A stretch of DNA of 64,000 bases, taken from Camillea tinctor. Taxonomy: Eukaryota; Ascomycota; Sordariomycetes; Xylariales; Xylariaceae. A program made the translations under genes and the position numbers. Of the stretch, positions 24,179 through 38,461 are shown in pieces (the first letter of the stretch is position 1; each line of letters starts with the position of its first letter). Where the stretch lies: contig MU394054.1 of assembly GCA_022578605.1 (NCBI GenBank), forward strand, positions 1,118,945 to 1,182,944, written 5' to 3'. The notes beneath the pieces were generated by a model that made no database searches, had not been told where the DNA came from, and saw nothing but the letters and a program-made list of their open reading frames with translations.

Positions 24179-25576
24179 ATGCTCCGTAGTGGTTTTACCT
24201 CCGCCAGCAAACCCGATACGTACGCACCACGTTTTTCAGAACCGCCGGGAAGACACAGTCGCGAAGTGCCAGCTATGGCTGCTGCCGCTCTTATCAACCC
24301 GGCTACGGCATATCACCCTCATACGCAGCCCTTTTCCTCCTCGCCTTTTCATCAACCTGCTCCTCCGCCCCCGATGCCTGGCATGATCTCGCCTGGCGAG
24401 AGCAGGAGGGCCTCTAACGAGACCGAGCCTGCTCAGCGACAGTCTCTCCCCTCCATCTCCGAAGTCTTCTCTACGAAGCCGAGCCCGTATTCTCCAACCA
24501 CGCCAACTACCTTGGGCGGTTCTCAGGGCCTTCCTCCCCCGTTTAACTCAGCACCACCTTCCAGGGCCGAGCCCGCGCCAGAGCCTCGATCCATGCCACC
24601 GCATGAAGAGAAGTACTACCGTTATCCTCCGCGTTCAGAAGTCGGTCCATCGCAAGGGCCTCCTAGTGCATACCCGTTCCCAGAGCAGCGCAACCTATCT
24701 AAAGTTACCGAATCGGCTCCCTCTGGGAGCCATGTAAATCCGCCGCCACCTCAGATTCCATACCCTCCCGGCCAGCTCCCGTTATCTGCAGCACCCGTCT
24801 CACCTCGTCATGTCGGACCTTCTATCCCTCCGTACGACCCTAGCCGGCCTCCGCTCCATGCCGAAGACGAGTATGGGATACACAGGAATCGATACGACGC
24901 GACCCTCAACCGTCACTTCGAGGCATGGGGTTATCAAGAGTGCCTGAGCAAGGTTTGTGATATATCTAAGTGTTATCTTAAATCTGACTAATGAATACAG
25001 CAGATCGCATGGGTGTCGAGAACGATTTTCAACTTTGCCGAAGCATACGGCAAGATTGCATCGGAGCAGCATGGGGGACAGCCGATTCCGGAAAGACTGC
25101 CGTCGGAGCGTGAAGTGTCCGAGATGCTCAGCAACGTACAGTATATGAAGCAATCGTTAGAAAATGTCCGAGATATCGTGCAACATAGCATAGCGACTGA
25201 GAAGGCGCGCGAAGGCGGCCGCGCCAAGGGACCCTATGATGGCGACGATGACATGAGCATGTATGGTGGCGATGGAATGAAACAGCCATATAGTATCGGG
25301 GAGGTCAAGAAGCGACGCGGGGTAAGTTTCTCCAGCGCCATGGTTTTTCTATATTGTCGTTCCTTGTTTCAGAGGCTTACATTTTGTCTACAGCGCGCTG
25401 CACCACCAGGCCGATGTCACAGTTGTAATCGGATCGACACTCCAGAATGGCGGAGGGGACCAGATGGTGCTAGAACACTATGTAACGCCTGTGGACTACA
25501 CTACGCCAAACTTGAGAGAAAACGGCAGATGGAACAAAGGTCCATACGACCCAAAGCAGTGGAGGAACGAGTCTGA
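24179..25576 (+). CDS. nsdD: GATA transcription factor NsdD / SUB-1
   Basis: DNA-binding regulator; NsdD (Aspergillus), SUB-1 (Neurospora) and PRO44 (Sordaria) are needed for sexual fruiting and repress asexual development. Exons 24,179-24,952, 25,001-25,321 and 25,394-25,576 give 425 aa. Residues 1-230 are Pro/Ser-rich and disordered, with the family block [10 protein letters not shown]. Residues about 240-330 form a helical conserved region ([32 protein letters not shown]). The C-terminal GATA finger is C-X2-C-X18-C-X2-C with Cys373, Cys376, Cys395 and Cys398, containing [20 protein letters not shown], followed by a basic tail. Intron 1 is 48 nt with a stop in frame; intron 2 is 72 nt, a multiple of three, with no stop. 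An in-frame stop at 24,167 lies just upstream of the first ATG; Met at 24,274 or a spliced upstream start are alternatives. Confidence 0.9.
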
Positions 25577-28500
25577 TTATTATTATTATTATTTCATATG
25601 TTGAGAAGTTAAAACAGGCATCTATCAGCGCTTGGATGTGGAATCCATCGGCCAGAATAGCAAAGGAGTCTGCATTATTTTTTTTGGCGGGGGAAGGGGG
25701 GCCGAAGAAGCAACAAAAAAAAATCCCTCTTGCTGGTCGGTAATACGCAGTCCGCTAGGCATTGTTTTATTTTCTGGCATTCATATGCGGCATGGCATTT
25801 TATTTCGGAAACGACACATGTTTTTTTATACCCCGATCTCGAACTTATTTGTTGTTGAGCATATTCATGCTTTTCACTGGCAACTTTCGTTGTATATACC
25901 CGCGTCTGGGCAAAAGGAACTTCGGCATAGTACGTCAGGTCACGGCATCACACGGCGCTCGGCTCTCGATTTGATTTCTACGATTACATCATCACTGTTG
26001 GTTCCATGAGATACAGGCAGTTGGGAGGAGAGGGCGGAGGCTTTTATGTATGTGGAGTGATACAGGAAATCAGATTTACTGTGAGGATTGCATGACAGCG
26101 CAACAGATGAGGATCGTGCTGCGTTCGTGAAATTACGCACTGATTTGCTCAAAATTGAATACACTTTGTGGCGATAGATGATGGATGGCAGAAGTGATTT
26201 CACATGGTCTAGTCAGAGGTTCCTCCCACCCCCCTTCTCTTGATGCAGGCGTGTATCTGAGACGTGCTTTCAGCTGCATATTTTTTTAAGCCCTCTGGTA
26301 TGATACACATTCAAATTTGTGGCGGTTAACACTGGACGCAAAATTGAACTCCGCCACTTTATCATGGGTGTATGTATATGTATGTATGTATTTATATATA
26401 TATTCACAGGGGCATGGGTAACAGTCGCTTTGTATCATGGATACTCATCAAGCACAGTCGCTCCAAACTGGTGTCCTTTTAGTGTATATAATTAATATAA
26501 TCTATAACTCAGAAGTGTGAGGGGGGAAACAGCTGGAGGTTACAGTGACATCGAGATGGTTGAATAAGAAGTGCTTGCGCCCAATGTGGTTAATTTGCAG
26601 AGGGCGTTGAGAAAATGGCTGACGGCGGTTGGAACCAATTCGCCTCTTCTCGGGTGTCGGAACGACGTCTCGCCCCTTTCCGCAACATAGCGTCTTCCCT
26701 TTTCTCCTTTTTCCTGCCCTCGCCCATCCTTCCGTGGTTCGTCACACGGCGGAGCGGGTTCTGTCACTAACCATAAAGTCGAGCAAGGGACCTTACGTCA
26801 ACAGTGTCTCTCGTTTGTCTCCGTTCCCGAAGCCACGCCTCTTTTTTTTTTCTTTTTCCTTACTTTTTTCCCTTTTTTTTTGCCCTGACCCTCTTCTTTG
26901 TTCCTTCTATTCCTTACCCCCACTCACCTTGCCTTGCCTTACTATATATCTACCGATATATCTAGCGCATACGCCTACCTGCGCCTCTGAGACGGGGAAC
27001 GTATACGCGGTGCGGCGCAGTGGTACGCTAGTTAGCTTGGGCATGAATTAGATGAAGGATACCTAAGGGGGCTTTTAGGTGGGGGTGCTGTTTAAAAGGA
27101 GGGAGGGAGAACGAGCGAAGATCAGGAAAGGAAAGGAATTAAGAAGAAGGAGATAATACCTACCTGTCTACAGACCGGTGAGAAGAAAGGGGGGAATAAT
27201 CAAGTCAACCTACCTAGGCTGGGTAGGTTGGCCACTGAACCTAACCAGCATAACCTATACCACTACCTATCTATTGTTTACATAGGTAGCTAGGCTGAGC
27301 TAGCTAAGCTAGCTTACCTTGTCTATGTACACGAAAACCTCCTTACGCCGCAAAACGGCATATAGCAAAAGGGGATACGTAGGGAAAAGGAAACCTAAAA
27401 GAAAAAGGTTAAAAAAATAATAATAAATAAATAAAAAATTAGCTAACTAACCTAGATGTCTATCAACATTAACTTCCTAATGTTAGGGTAACTGGTGGTG
27501 AGTAAGTACCTGTCAAGAAGAAAAGATAGTGGCTTGTATAGTAACATATTTTGCCTTACACCACGCGGGAAGCGGGCCTCTTCCCATGGGCCCCCTACAT
27601 TACCTCTACGCCGTGCGACATGAGCTGTCAGATTGACGACATGTGCCTTTTTGCTTTTTCTTTTTCTCTTTGGTTTTGCTTTTCTTTTTTTCTTTTTTTT
27701 TAAACCAAAGTTGCCTTTTTTATGTATGCAAGTAGGGGGGTAGGTTCATACAATACAGAATAGATGATAATGATGATGATGCATTTACTGCCTCTACTGA
27801 AACATCCCTTCCTTTATTTCATCTTGCCAAAGTATGTAAAATGAAGCATTATTGCTAATAGTAAGAAGAAATATCATATGTATATACAATTGCAATTTTT
27901 TTTAAAGACATTGATATAACGAGGAGAGGGAATTGGGGGGTAGTTATAATATGTGCACCGTGGTCACAGTCATAGGTCTCGATTGTGTTAATTATCTGCA
28001 TATGTCTTGTCTGAGAATATATCTAGGTTAGACAATGTTCTTTTATTCCCTTATAGGGATGAATATCAATATCCAATTATCTCTCCTTCAATCATTTCTT
28101 TTTCTCTCTCCTAATATATACCTGTTATTCAGTTTTCTTGTCATTCTTTTTTCCTTTTTTTTTAACCCCCCCCCCCCCCATTCGTTCCTATATGTATACA
28201 TAACTTTCCATCCCCTGTATTATATTTACCCCTACCCCCATGTTCCGGTATTTTTTCAAAAGCAAAAAAAAAAAAAAGATTCATGCGTTTCGGCGGCCGT
28301 GGTAGCGGCTTGCGGTAGGTAGCGGTAGCGGTTAGGATACGGTGAACCGATCGGCTACTGGGTTCAAAGCAACATTTACAACAACACCATAAAAAACAAT
28401 CCACACACATATAGCGTCGGTTCTTGTCCGCATTGGATGAGATGCGAATTTCTACCTATAGAACCCCCGTCTTGTGGGGCCGTGGTTAAAACGTCTTTTT

Positions 28501-31500
28501 CTCCCTTGCCTTCATTTTCTCTCTCCCTCTATTAACTCGCTTGTCTTGTCTTCCGCACTTCCGTCTGTCATGTCACGTCATGTCATAACATGACATGACC
28601 CAGTTAGACATGTAAGCCATGTGTATGTGTGTTTGTGTGTACCTGTATGTGTGTGAGGTAATATGGCAAAGCTAGGCAAGCATGTGTGTACACGAGAGAT
28701 GCCGAGTAGGTAAGGTAAGGCAAAGTAAAGTATCTGTGCTTGACACGCACGCTAATTTGCCTATAGTGGCAGCAACTAGTTTTACTCCAAGAGGACTTAT
28801 CGCCGATGCTCCTTCATGCTGTGCTCCGGACTGGCAACCTTCGAACAGGAAGGCGACCGGCTGCCTTACTTGACCCCCTCTTGTCTCTGCTACAGCCTCC
28901 TCTCTTTTGCTTCCTCTCCTTACTGCGGAGGTTGTCCGTTTTCAGCAGCAGAAAGTCCCACTCCGGACGTTGTGGAAGTAGACGATGACGACGGCGACGA
29001 CTTCTGGGGAGTTACACATGGGGTTTACTAGGTATATAGGTATGTAATAGTAAAATAATAAATGAAGGGCGGGTCGTCCCCTGTCCCCGATTCAACTGCG
29101 CGGCAAGCCTGCCTACAGGATCGGAACGAGAATGTCAAACTCTATTGTTATATTACACCGGTACTTTTATGTTGCGTAGTAAGGCTGGCTGGCTGGCTAG
29201 AAGGAAACATAGACGACGATCTCGTACCTACATGATTATCGACTCGCAGGTGGCAATATACATTACATAGGTATGGAAGAAGAAAAAAGCTGTGAAGCTC
29301 CGGGTCTCGACATGGATAGACGATGGTTCCTTTCCTTATGAGTCCAGCCGCCATGCCTACAAAAGGTAAAATAGGGGGGATGTCTCGTCATTTTCCTGCA
29401 TCCCATATGCCGTATTCGCTGTAGGATCCCTTTTACGTGCCCATCATAAAAGAAAACATTATGTATGTATAAGCGGAGAGAGTGAGCGACTACCTGCATG
29501 CCTACCCGCTCGGCCCAATGCAAGAGATGCAGGTTAACAGGGAAAAGGGAAAAAAACATAAGACCAAGCAAGCAGTTCGTTTCCGCTGGCCCAGACCTCG
29601 TGGAGAGATACGGACAGGGAACAACAAAAGAAAAAAGGGAGAGTATACCCGACGGCAAGCAGCCATCATAGCAATAACCTTTACAATGAGACTTGGACAA
29701 CGGAATAGAATCAGCTCTCCTCATCGCCGGCCATCTTCTTCCCCTTTAGTCGATCACTTTGATACGCCTGTTCCACCATGTGCTACGATGCACTAATGAG
29801 GGGCGCAGGAATCAAGTTCATTGAGATGCATCTGCATGAGAGTTTAGATCTCGTCTGTCAGACTGTGCCACTGTAGGGATCGCCAGACGAGAAAGTTTCA
29901 CTTGATCCTGGACCTGACTCTCTTGTTTTCCGACTAGTCCTCCTCTATCTCGTTGGTGGTTTTACGGAGTTGTGGTGAGGTGGTGAGGCAGTGATGATGA
30001 CGATGGGGGGGAGGGGGGTTTCTCTAGATCTTCCTTTTTTTTGTTATTGTTTCCCTTGGCCATCTCCTTGACCGAAGAGCCGACGGCTGGCTGCATGTCA
30101 AACCACGCATCTCAATTATGTTATACATACTTCAGGCAGGCTGTGTGTATGATATGACCTACCTCGAAATAGCTTGGTGCAGCCCAGCATTTATCATTAT
30201 CATTATCATCATCAGTTTCTCGCGATTTCTGTTTTCAGGTCGCTTCCTGTCCGTACGATATGGAAGAGACAAGAAGCTCATAAGCCAAGAAAGGGTACCA
30301 CAGAGCGGTGCTTGCCCGCGGTTTGCTGCGGCGACTCCAATCTGGAGATCTGTTTTCTAAGCTGCAGCTGCAGGCGAATCTCGTCTGTGCCTCGATCCTC
30401 AGCAGCAAGGTAGCTAGGTAATTAACAGCACACAATACACGACACGACACGGCACGCACACTCACACAAGCACGCTCTTCTCTCTTTTTCCCCTCCTTTC
30501 TTCTACCCCCCTCCCCCCTATTTTCTCCTCGCGGGAGCAAGTGTTAATAATACCTTACTTGCACCCGACGACACACAGCATTCCTGCAGAGTTCAACTCA
30601 TGTTTTGGCTTTCCTTCCAGGGAGGGGTATTTAAGAGAGGAACGAGGGGTGATAAGGATGGTAAAGAAGGAATTTAAATTCCGCCAAACAAAAAACGAAA
30701 AGCCTACCAAGGGGTGGAAACACCAGCATGCGAATCATGTATAGCGACACAGTAAAAAGGGTAGAAGAAGAAGAAGAAAAGAACAGACCCAGTGAAATAG
30801 GGTCGCGCGGCTCAAAACAGGGTAAGACAATCAATCATCTAGGCTAGGACAATTGCAGAAATACCTACATGTACTCTGGTTGTTGTTCGGAAGATCTAGC
30901 ATATAGCTAAGCTAACCCCCCCTTTTGGATCGATTGATGCCTTTTTACCCACTTTAGTGATCAAGCAGTGAACACTGCCCGCTCTACCCCTTTCCTTCTC
31001 CCCCAACCCACCATTAGTTCCAGCTCTAGGATATGTGTGTGGTATTCGTGTGGAGGAATAGGGAGGGAGAAGAAAACGTCCATCGGAGAAAAACCCAATC
31101 TCATACTACGCCACTTTATTTTCATGCTTAAAATACTTACATGATCAAGGGGGGAGGGGGATTCTACGTAGCCAGGCTCTCTCCAGATCGAGTCTTTCGA
31201 ACAGTCTATGACCCCTCCTCACCCCTGGTTTAGGTTGGGTTACGTTCGGATGAGCCTCCTGTCAAGTGTCAAAAATAAAAAAATAAAAAATCAGATCATG
31301 CAAACCTTCAGATACGCAATGAAACAGGGAATCAAGATACTACACTAGATGCTGCATGAGAAGGCAGCCTCTTTTGTTGTGTGTGTTAAATGGGTGTGTT
31401 TTGTCTCGTACACTGGGTGGTACCTATTGACTTTTTTATGTACTTGGCTGCCTTTCTAGATTTCACCGGTCCGTCTGGGTCATCCCCTTTTCGTTGGCTG

Positions 31501-34363
31501 GTGGACGAGTCGCACGACAAGAACTGACCAAGAGAATGAGAAATAGAAAAAGTTAGGGGGGAGAGGGAAAGGGAAAGGGACACGAGCAACCTGGCATGCG
31601 TTTCCTTTGCCCATTTTCTCTTGTGTTAGTATATGCGTGTGTGGATGCAGCGTTGTCCTCATGTCTACTCATACATGTCCAAGACACAGCTAGCCAGCCT
31701 TCCTATCCCCCCTTTGCTTCTCTTGAGAATGGTGTTGGGTAGTCAGCAATCGCCTAGTGATGACTGTAACACCGAAATTGTCCTTGTACAGCTATGCCTT
31801 CGGCGAAGGGGGGGAAGCACATGTTCGCCGTTCTAGGTCACTTCGCTCCCTTTATATCACATATTTTTGTGCTCGATCACATTTCTCCGAGCAAAGAAAA
31901 TATGACAGCAGAGAAACACAAGATGATAGATGATAGAAGTCTCATGTATCGCTAATGACGGATAAGGGATTTCTCATCCATCCGCTCTCTTTTTTCTTTT
32001 TCTACAGCCACTTCTACGCCATTTTGGCACATGGCAAACGGCTAGCCCAATCTACCGCTAGCGTTGCCGGCCTTGGGACCCCCATGTTTATGTAGGTATA
32101 TTGGAGTTGCCATCTGATCGCATCGCTTTTGAGACAGGTTGATGAGATTTGGGGGCTACGGTAGCTCGCGGCCATTCTAATGTCTCTGAAAGATACAAGT
32201 TTGCTCGGGTCAAACTTCCTTTAGAAGATAATACATTCTCACCTAGGACAATCGATGCCATCGCCCGAAGAGGAGGGGGGTGAGAGGGGAGAAGGGAAAT
32301 GATAAGTTCTTTCTCTCTCTCTCTCTCTCCCCACCACCATGGTGCCTGTTTTTGTCTTGATATCTGACAGTGGCTGTCTGAAATCACGAACCACAAGGGA
32401 AAAAAAAAAGAATAATAATTATTCCATAGAGAATCCAAAGTGCCGTAGAAAAAAAAAGATCTAAAAAAAATGGGTGGAAACGTGTGAAGGTGAGGTGAAA
32501 GCCTTGTGTAAGTCGCTTGTGTAAGTGGAAAGTATCTCGATCGACGCTCGGCCACCATGTCGTTGGGTGGGGGATCCTGGGTTACTTAATGTATGTACCC
32601 TATGTACCCTATGTACCTAGTAACCGTATACATACTTATACGTATATGTATACCTACATATCACGTCTCCCCCAAGTTACATCTTAGGCCTGCTACTGTT
32701 GGTTGTAACCCTACGTATCTCGCGTGTGTCCAGTGTGTGTCAAAGACCCGGGGTCCCCCCAGCCACGTGGGTTCACGTCAGCCGTCTGTCTTTAGTGACC
32801 TCCCTGACTCCCTGGCTTTTCCCCCTTACCACACCCCCCTCCCCCCTCCCCCTCCCCCCCCAACTTTCTTTTCTGCACCATCGCACAGATTTGATCGCAG
32901 ATTCTTTCAGATTACCGGTCCGCAGATGACCCTATGGAAAGATCCGATTGCCTTGGCTTCTTCCTTGATTGGTCAGAAGATCTCTTAGGGTCTATCTTAC
33001 GGCATTGCAAGTGGTCTGATTTTTTCGAATCCTAACTAGGTACCTATTGTTCTATTGAATCCTTCCATCAACCCCTTGTCAAATTAGTAATGAGCACCGG
33101 CTTGTACCGGTACGGCGTTTCGAGTTCACTAGTGTACATTTTGGCTTTGCTTTGCTTTACTTTACTGGAGCGCTGAGGTCGTCACGTCGGGATATTACAC
33201 TGAGACGCACGCTTTGTAACCCGATGACTCGGATCGACCGCTCTAAAGCAAAACTCAATCCCATTCAGTTTATTCCAATTCAGGCAAGTCGGAGATGTTT
33301 ATCATTTACTTGTTGACTTTGAAATCAGTTCCATCATACACGTAGAGAAATGAAACGGAATTGGGGTCAATGACACCGGCGATGAGCTTATTTGATATCA
33401 ACTAGTAAATAATGTAAGTGTAGGTAGATGTAGATGTGAAGTTTATTGCCATCGTCATGAAAATAACCCGAATAAGTCGGTGCCGAGTTCGGTACTAGGT
33501 AGGGGTAAAGAGTCGAGACCGTTCTCTCTTTACTAGGGAGGTACATAGGTAAGTAACGGGCAATGACAAGTGCGTTAGCGCCAAAAATTGAAGCTCGTGA
33601 CGATGATAGCGGGAGATCCCAGGGAGATCCCATTGTCCGGTCCTGGGGGGAAAGAGAGCAGAGGAAACAAAAAAAGAAGAGAAGACAGGGCTCGCGCCGT
33701 CTAATCTCCAAGGTTAGTCTAAGATAAAACCGAAATCACCGATCAGATGAGATTCTTTTACCCGCGCTAGGCAAGACTCAAAACTTCTCCACAGTCACAT
33801 CCCATCACATCACATCACATCACGATACAATGGCATCGTCAAACCGCTTACTCAGCGCACTGTAGGGTATAAGTATACGCAGCCAACAACCATGTGTAGT
33901 TATGAAGAAACGAATGAAATAAGCAAGGCAAGGAATAGGGGCGGGGCTTTTCAAGACGTTGGTTATACAACAGGCGCAGACAGAAGAATAGAATCGCGAC
34001 GTTGAAGATAACCTACAACAAGCCTCAGAGAGAGAACTTATAAGCCAAACCACATCGGTACAAACTTCTCCTAACCCCCCCTGACCCTGGATCCATCTCC
34101 TCCCTCTTTCACGGCATGAGCCGTTCTACGCCGGAGTACATAAAGATACAAGACTCTAGCCTAGATCTTAGCCGCAACTAATACTAACCAATGCTCGCAG
34201 CGGCCCCGAGCCCGAACGGGCTAGCAACTGAAGCTTTAACGTCAGAAACGAACTAGAGCTTAGTCCAACTAGATCGGTTCCTTCTAACTAATGAACCGGT
34301 GAACTGGCGCGTAAGACAAGGGTATAGGGCACGGCAGTGTATACTTCTAAGAGGTACTTATAC
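25577..34363. other. Gene-poor intergenic DNA
   Basis: About 8.8 kb. It begins with the 3' region of the GATA gene (ATT repeats at 25,578-25,592), followed by CT-rich tracts (26,840-26,940, 27,650-27,720, 28,100-28,290), a TC microsatellite near 32,305-32,330 and a short ATCAC repeat near 33,800. Open frames are short and low-complexity. A perfect inverted repeat GTCATGT-CATA-ACATGAC lies near 28,579-28,596. No gene recognised. Confidence 0.5.
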
Positions 34364-34729
34364 ATGGCCGCAAAGATGGAGCAGTTCGAGTTCCACCCGT
34401 ACGCTCGGGATCCGGGGACAGGGGAGCACCGGCGATGGGTTGAACTGGAGCCGGGCATCGAACAGATGACCCTGAACGAGGATGCCGCGACGGGTCGGCG
34501 GACGGTCCTGCAGCGGTGGCGGGCTGGCGCCGCCAACGCCCAGCAAAACTTCGTGCACGACTACGTCGAGGAGATCTTCATCGTCGAAGGCGATCTGGAG
34601 GATACCCGGCGTGGCGGCAGGTGGGAAGCCGGCGCTTACGCATACCGAAAGCCGGGCATGGATCATGGTCCGTTCTGTAGCGAGAAGGGGTGTCTCATGT
34701 TTATCGTGATAGTGCCGGACGTGGAGTAA
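34364..34729 (+). CDS. ChrR-like single-domain cupin protein
   Basis: Small single-exon protein (121 aa) of the ChrR-like cupin group; the substrate is unknown. Two cupin motifs are visible: FVHDYVEEIFIVEGDLED (His65, Glu69/Glu70, Glu75 as likely metal ligands) and GRWEAGAYAYRKPGMDHGPF (His101). The start at 34,364 (MAAKMEQFEFHPY) is preferred; Met at 34,376 is possible, and any longer frame would need a non-ATG start. Third positions are strongly GC, unlike the surrounding DNA, which supports a real gene. It stands alone, with no gene within 3.7 kb on the right and 8.7 kb on the left. Similar cupins are common in bacteria, so horizontal origin is conceivable, but nothing here proves it. Confidence 0.85.
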   Translation: MAAKMEQFEFHPYARDPGTGEHRRWVELEPGIEQMTLNEDAATGRRTVLQRWRAGAANAQQNFVHDYVEEIFIVEGDLEDTRRGGRWEAGAYAYRKPGMDHGPFCSEKGCLMFIVIVPDVE

Positions 34730-37700
34730 GGCATAGAATGCAGTAAGAAACATCATTATCAAATTGCTCGCTGGCTTGTTGTAATTCACGATCCGTTATA
34801 CTACTAGCTAACCAGCTTAGCCCCTTTCCCCTACAACCCTCACAGGAACACTGTATCTTCCCACTTCTCTCATTCACATCTTGGTTCCGTCTATACTACC
34901 TGTTTTTGTGTTAGTGTCTGCTCTAATCCACGTAGGAACTAGATTTCGGGACAGAAGCCGACTTCAAAGACAAGGCAAACTGCACTCCCTCTCCTGAAAC
35001 ATCGTGCATTTCGCACTAAGGGGCTGCCAATATGCATATGGATCAGATATACGATATACAATCAATAGTACATTTACACCAGCCGCCATTATCACAATCA
35101 CGTCGAGCACACACGATTGATATCTTCATTCTTGCTACCCATTGGGATCGACCCAGAAGAGGCGTTTTTGCACGCCGCCTTTGCCCCAATAAATGGTCTT
35201 AATGCCTGTGCTGACTTACGTGACTCTGCTGCATGGCTCTTTCACCGTGAGTGGCCTATACGATAGCTCACCTTAGGATAGACGAAGATCCAATGGCCTA
35301 TGGGACGCCCTAGCGTAGGGTTAGCGCAGTTTTAACTGAATATACCGCCGGGATACCAAGCCTCCCCTCTTTCCACTATAGGTATTGTTCAATTCTTCAT
35401 TGGGAAATGGGAATGGAGGCTTGCAAAGGTTCTTGGCTAGACCACATCTCCCCCCTTTCCTTCCCCTCTGCGCATATTCACAACACAACACAATAATGTA
35501 GAATGGTGGTCGGGTGACCCAATAGAGACGGTAAGGCATCAAGAAAAGAGCGTCTAGACTCCACGGTTGACGTACTGAAAGTGCCCAACGGGCTCAGCTG
35601 AGGTACGATCTGCAGGATATAAACTAATGCCATGTGGTCGATCAATGTACATATGTAGGTTATATGTATGCAGCTCATACATGGCACATACTTGTCAATC
35701 CCAACCAGGCATACAAAAGCCGACTCAGTCGCCTAACGTTAGACATTTATTTCCCCGAGTGTCTAATAGGGGTCAGGGCTGAAAAAAAATTAAACACTAA
35801 TGATGCAAGATGGAAAGACGGCCGGCAGGATCCTAATCTCAATCTCAATCTCAATCTTGTCTCATCTCATCTCAACTCATAGCGTGAGGGCGTTAATAGA
35901 CAGATGGACCCGAACATGAAGGCTGAAAGAGGACCCCTTATTCGCAATTCCAACCTATTCCGACCGATCACCTAGTGGCGTGTCGTTGTCTCTCGTGGCT
36001 GTCTCAGCTTAATGCTGAGCAAAGCCGGTGAAGACTTACTTAGGGGAAAGTTGACTAGTACTAGTAAGCCGGTCTAAGACAAACAACGTGTGAAAAACGT
36101 GAAATTGTGATGGGAAGAAAAATGTTCTGTATTTTAGGAGTCCACCTCACATGCAAGCAAGCAGAAGTAATACATGTGTGAAATCCTACGTGGGGGGAAA
36201 GGCAAAAGACATGCCTACATAGATCTCCGGTTTAATCGATGTTTGTCTGTCTCTGTTCCCACGGATCCCTCTCTCTGTCTCTGCGTATAAGTTCTCCACA
36301 TAGTCGAAACATCATCTAATTCAAACCCAAGAGGCTCGGGGGCATGAGAGAAAAGGGGAAAAGGGGGCAAATTCCCACAGCAATAATCAAAGATAGCAAA
36401 CAAAGCTATGGCTATGAGCTAAGGTACAAGATCTAGCATCTCCCTGAAAAAGAAAATGAATTCCTTGCCTATAGAGCGGAGAACAAGAAAATCACTGCCG
36501 GGTCCGGCTGTCCTTATTCGCTTGAGATCCGAGCGATCGACGCATCTTAGTCGCTTATATACGATAATCCCGTTACCCAGGTGCCGGGTAACCGGGTCCC
36601 GACCTTGGTTGTTAGAGGGGCAAACGCTATCTGATACACATGAGTACGTTACCCCGGTGTCGGGGTCCACTTTGGGTCGATCTGGGATCTGTCAGTTGGT
36701 ATATCTGGGTCCCCCGGGACCGAGAAAGGGGTAACAAGCAACTGTTCGCACGCCTTACGAACACGTGGGGATGCGCAAAAGGGTGAGACATGACGCCCAA
36801 GCCACAAAGACATTGAGTAAGGAACATCTTAGACAAGTCTCGTAAGGGGCATGAAAGAAAAAAATACTATTCAGTGTTAGGAATCGACGATTGCTGCCGT
36901 TGTTGGGCCTTAGTTTATTGTTTATTTGCATAAGTGGTCTTGGTTTCACCTCACTTCCGTTTCATGCTTATGGGTAAACAAGTCAGATTCAGCCATGCAA
37001 GCGGCGATGAGAGACATTCCTACGAAGTTCATTTTAAATAACATAATTCAAATACATGCGCCTGTTATTGTCATATGGGCTTAATTATTGCTGATTATAG
37101 AAAGCTAGAGTACATAGACCCCCTGATATATTTAGAGATCATCACTAGTATCTTTATGGTGTGATAGGAGAGAGGCTGCTCGTGACGAACAAACCAACAA
37201 TGTTTGTGGCCCTAAAGACGGTATGTCTCCTATGCATTTTATACTTGAGTGTTGTATGCCATCATAAGCTATCCAGCAAGCCGGGGACCCAAGCAATGAT
37301 GCTTTCTACATCCCCTCCCCTCCCTCTTGCCCTGTGGTGAGACATGTCTTACTCTAGAGATTCACTAGCGTAGGTACATGTGTTGGGCCAGTGTCATAAG
37401 ACTTCCTATCCTTATATACCTATATGGGGTGTGTTATGTTTTTAGGCATGTGATTACCTCCACCAGTAAGGGGTGTGAGACCTGCCAACAGCAATTAATC
37501 AACCAGCCAGTCAGTTAATCGATTCATTAAACCGTCTTGGCGCACAGCAGAGGCATGGCAGCTTGGTTTCTTGAATGTTGCCTATACCGAATAATATCCA
37601 GTTTGAAGCATGGTATGAAGTCCACTGCGTATGTGAACCACAAAGTTAACCAACTTACTAAGAACTGGCATAAAGGAAGCTCCCGACAGTGAGGGGCAGA

Positions 37701-38461
37701 GAATTGAGGCAGGGACGTAATACAACGTACAGTTATTCTCAGCTGTTATACATACCGTTCAAAGTTAGGAAGAGGGAGATATTATGTTGAAACACCAGTA
37801 AGGTTCTCGTGATACCGCGAGACATCATGTGAGGAACTCCTCGTTCTAACGGACCTCTTTCATGCGGGGGACTTTGTGTTTCCCACTCTATCCACATACG
37901 CATAAATCTTAGACCTCAAAGTCAGAGACAACACGGGATATATGATTAGATCTAGATCGTGGCTCAGTCTGGCATGTTTGGTATCAGAGAAGATCCCTTT
38001 GCGCAACTTGTGACTAACAAGTTAGTAAGTGAGTTAGACAGCAACATATAACATTCCCATACAAAATGTTTGGTGTCGAGTGACCGGGATGCTATGATGT
38101 GCGTGTTACCTATGCCTTTACCCAATTAGCTGGAATGTCTGTTTTGGCCTCATTGTCCATACTATGGACTACTAACAAGACTAATGCGTCAACAAGGCGA
38201 GTGGAAGGGATATTATGTCAAACATATCAACAAAGCAAGTCATGTACATGTATTGCTCTCTAGTGCTAACCATTAATAAAAATAAAAATAAAAGCGACCA
38301 AATATGTCTATGATACGGCAACCTCTAGCGTCGCGGCTTCGACGCAGTGTGAGGGTACATAGTCGAGGTAGCTAGTTGTATCTTGTTGTACCTCTAATGT
38401 TCCTTTCCCAACGGTCCTTCTCAGTATATGATGCTACGCGGTAACAAACCCCTATCTAGTT
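34730..38461. other. Intergenic DNA between cupin and GCL
   Basis: 3.7 kb of mostly AT-rich sequence with an AATCTC repeat at about 35,836-35,880 and a segment at 36,470-36,730 that is richer in G and C and has small palindromes (a GTTACC and GGTAAC pair). No coding sequence recognised. Confidence 0.5.

Noticed and set aside
28568..28605. Palindromic TGTCATGTCA / TGACATGACA repeats as a CRISPR-like or operator array
   Set aside because: Only one short inverted pair and no regular spacers; ordinary low-complexity fungal DNA.
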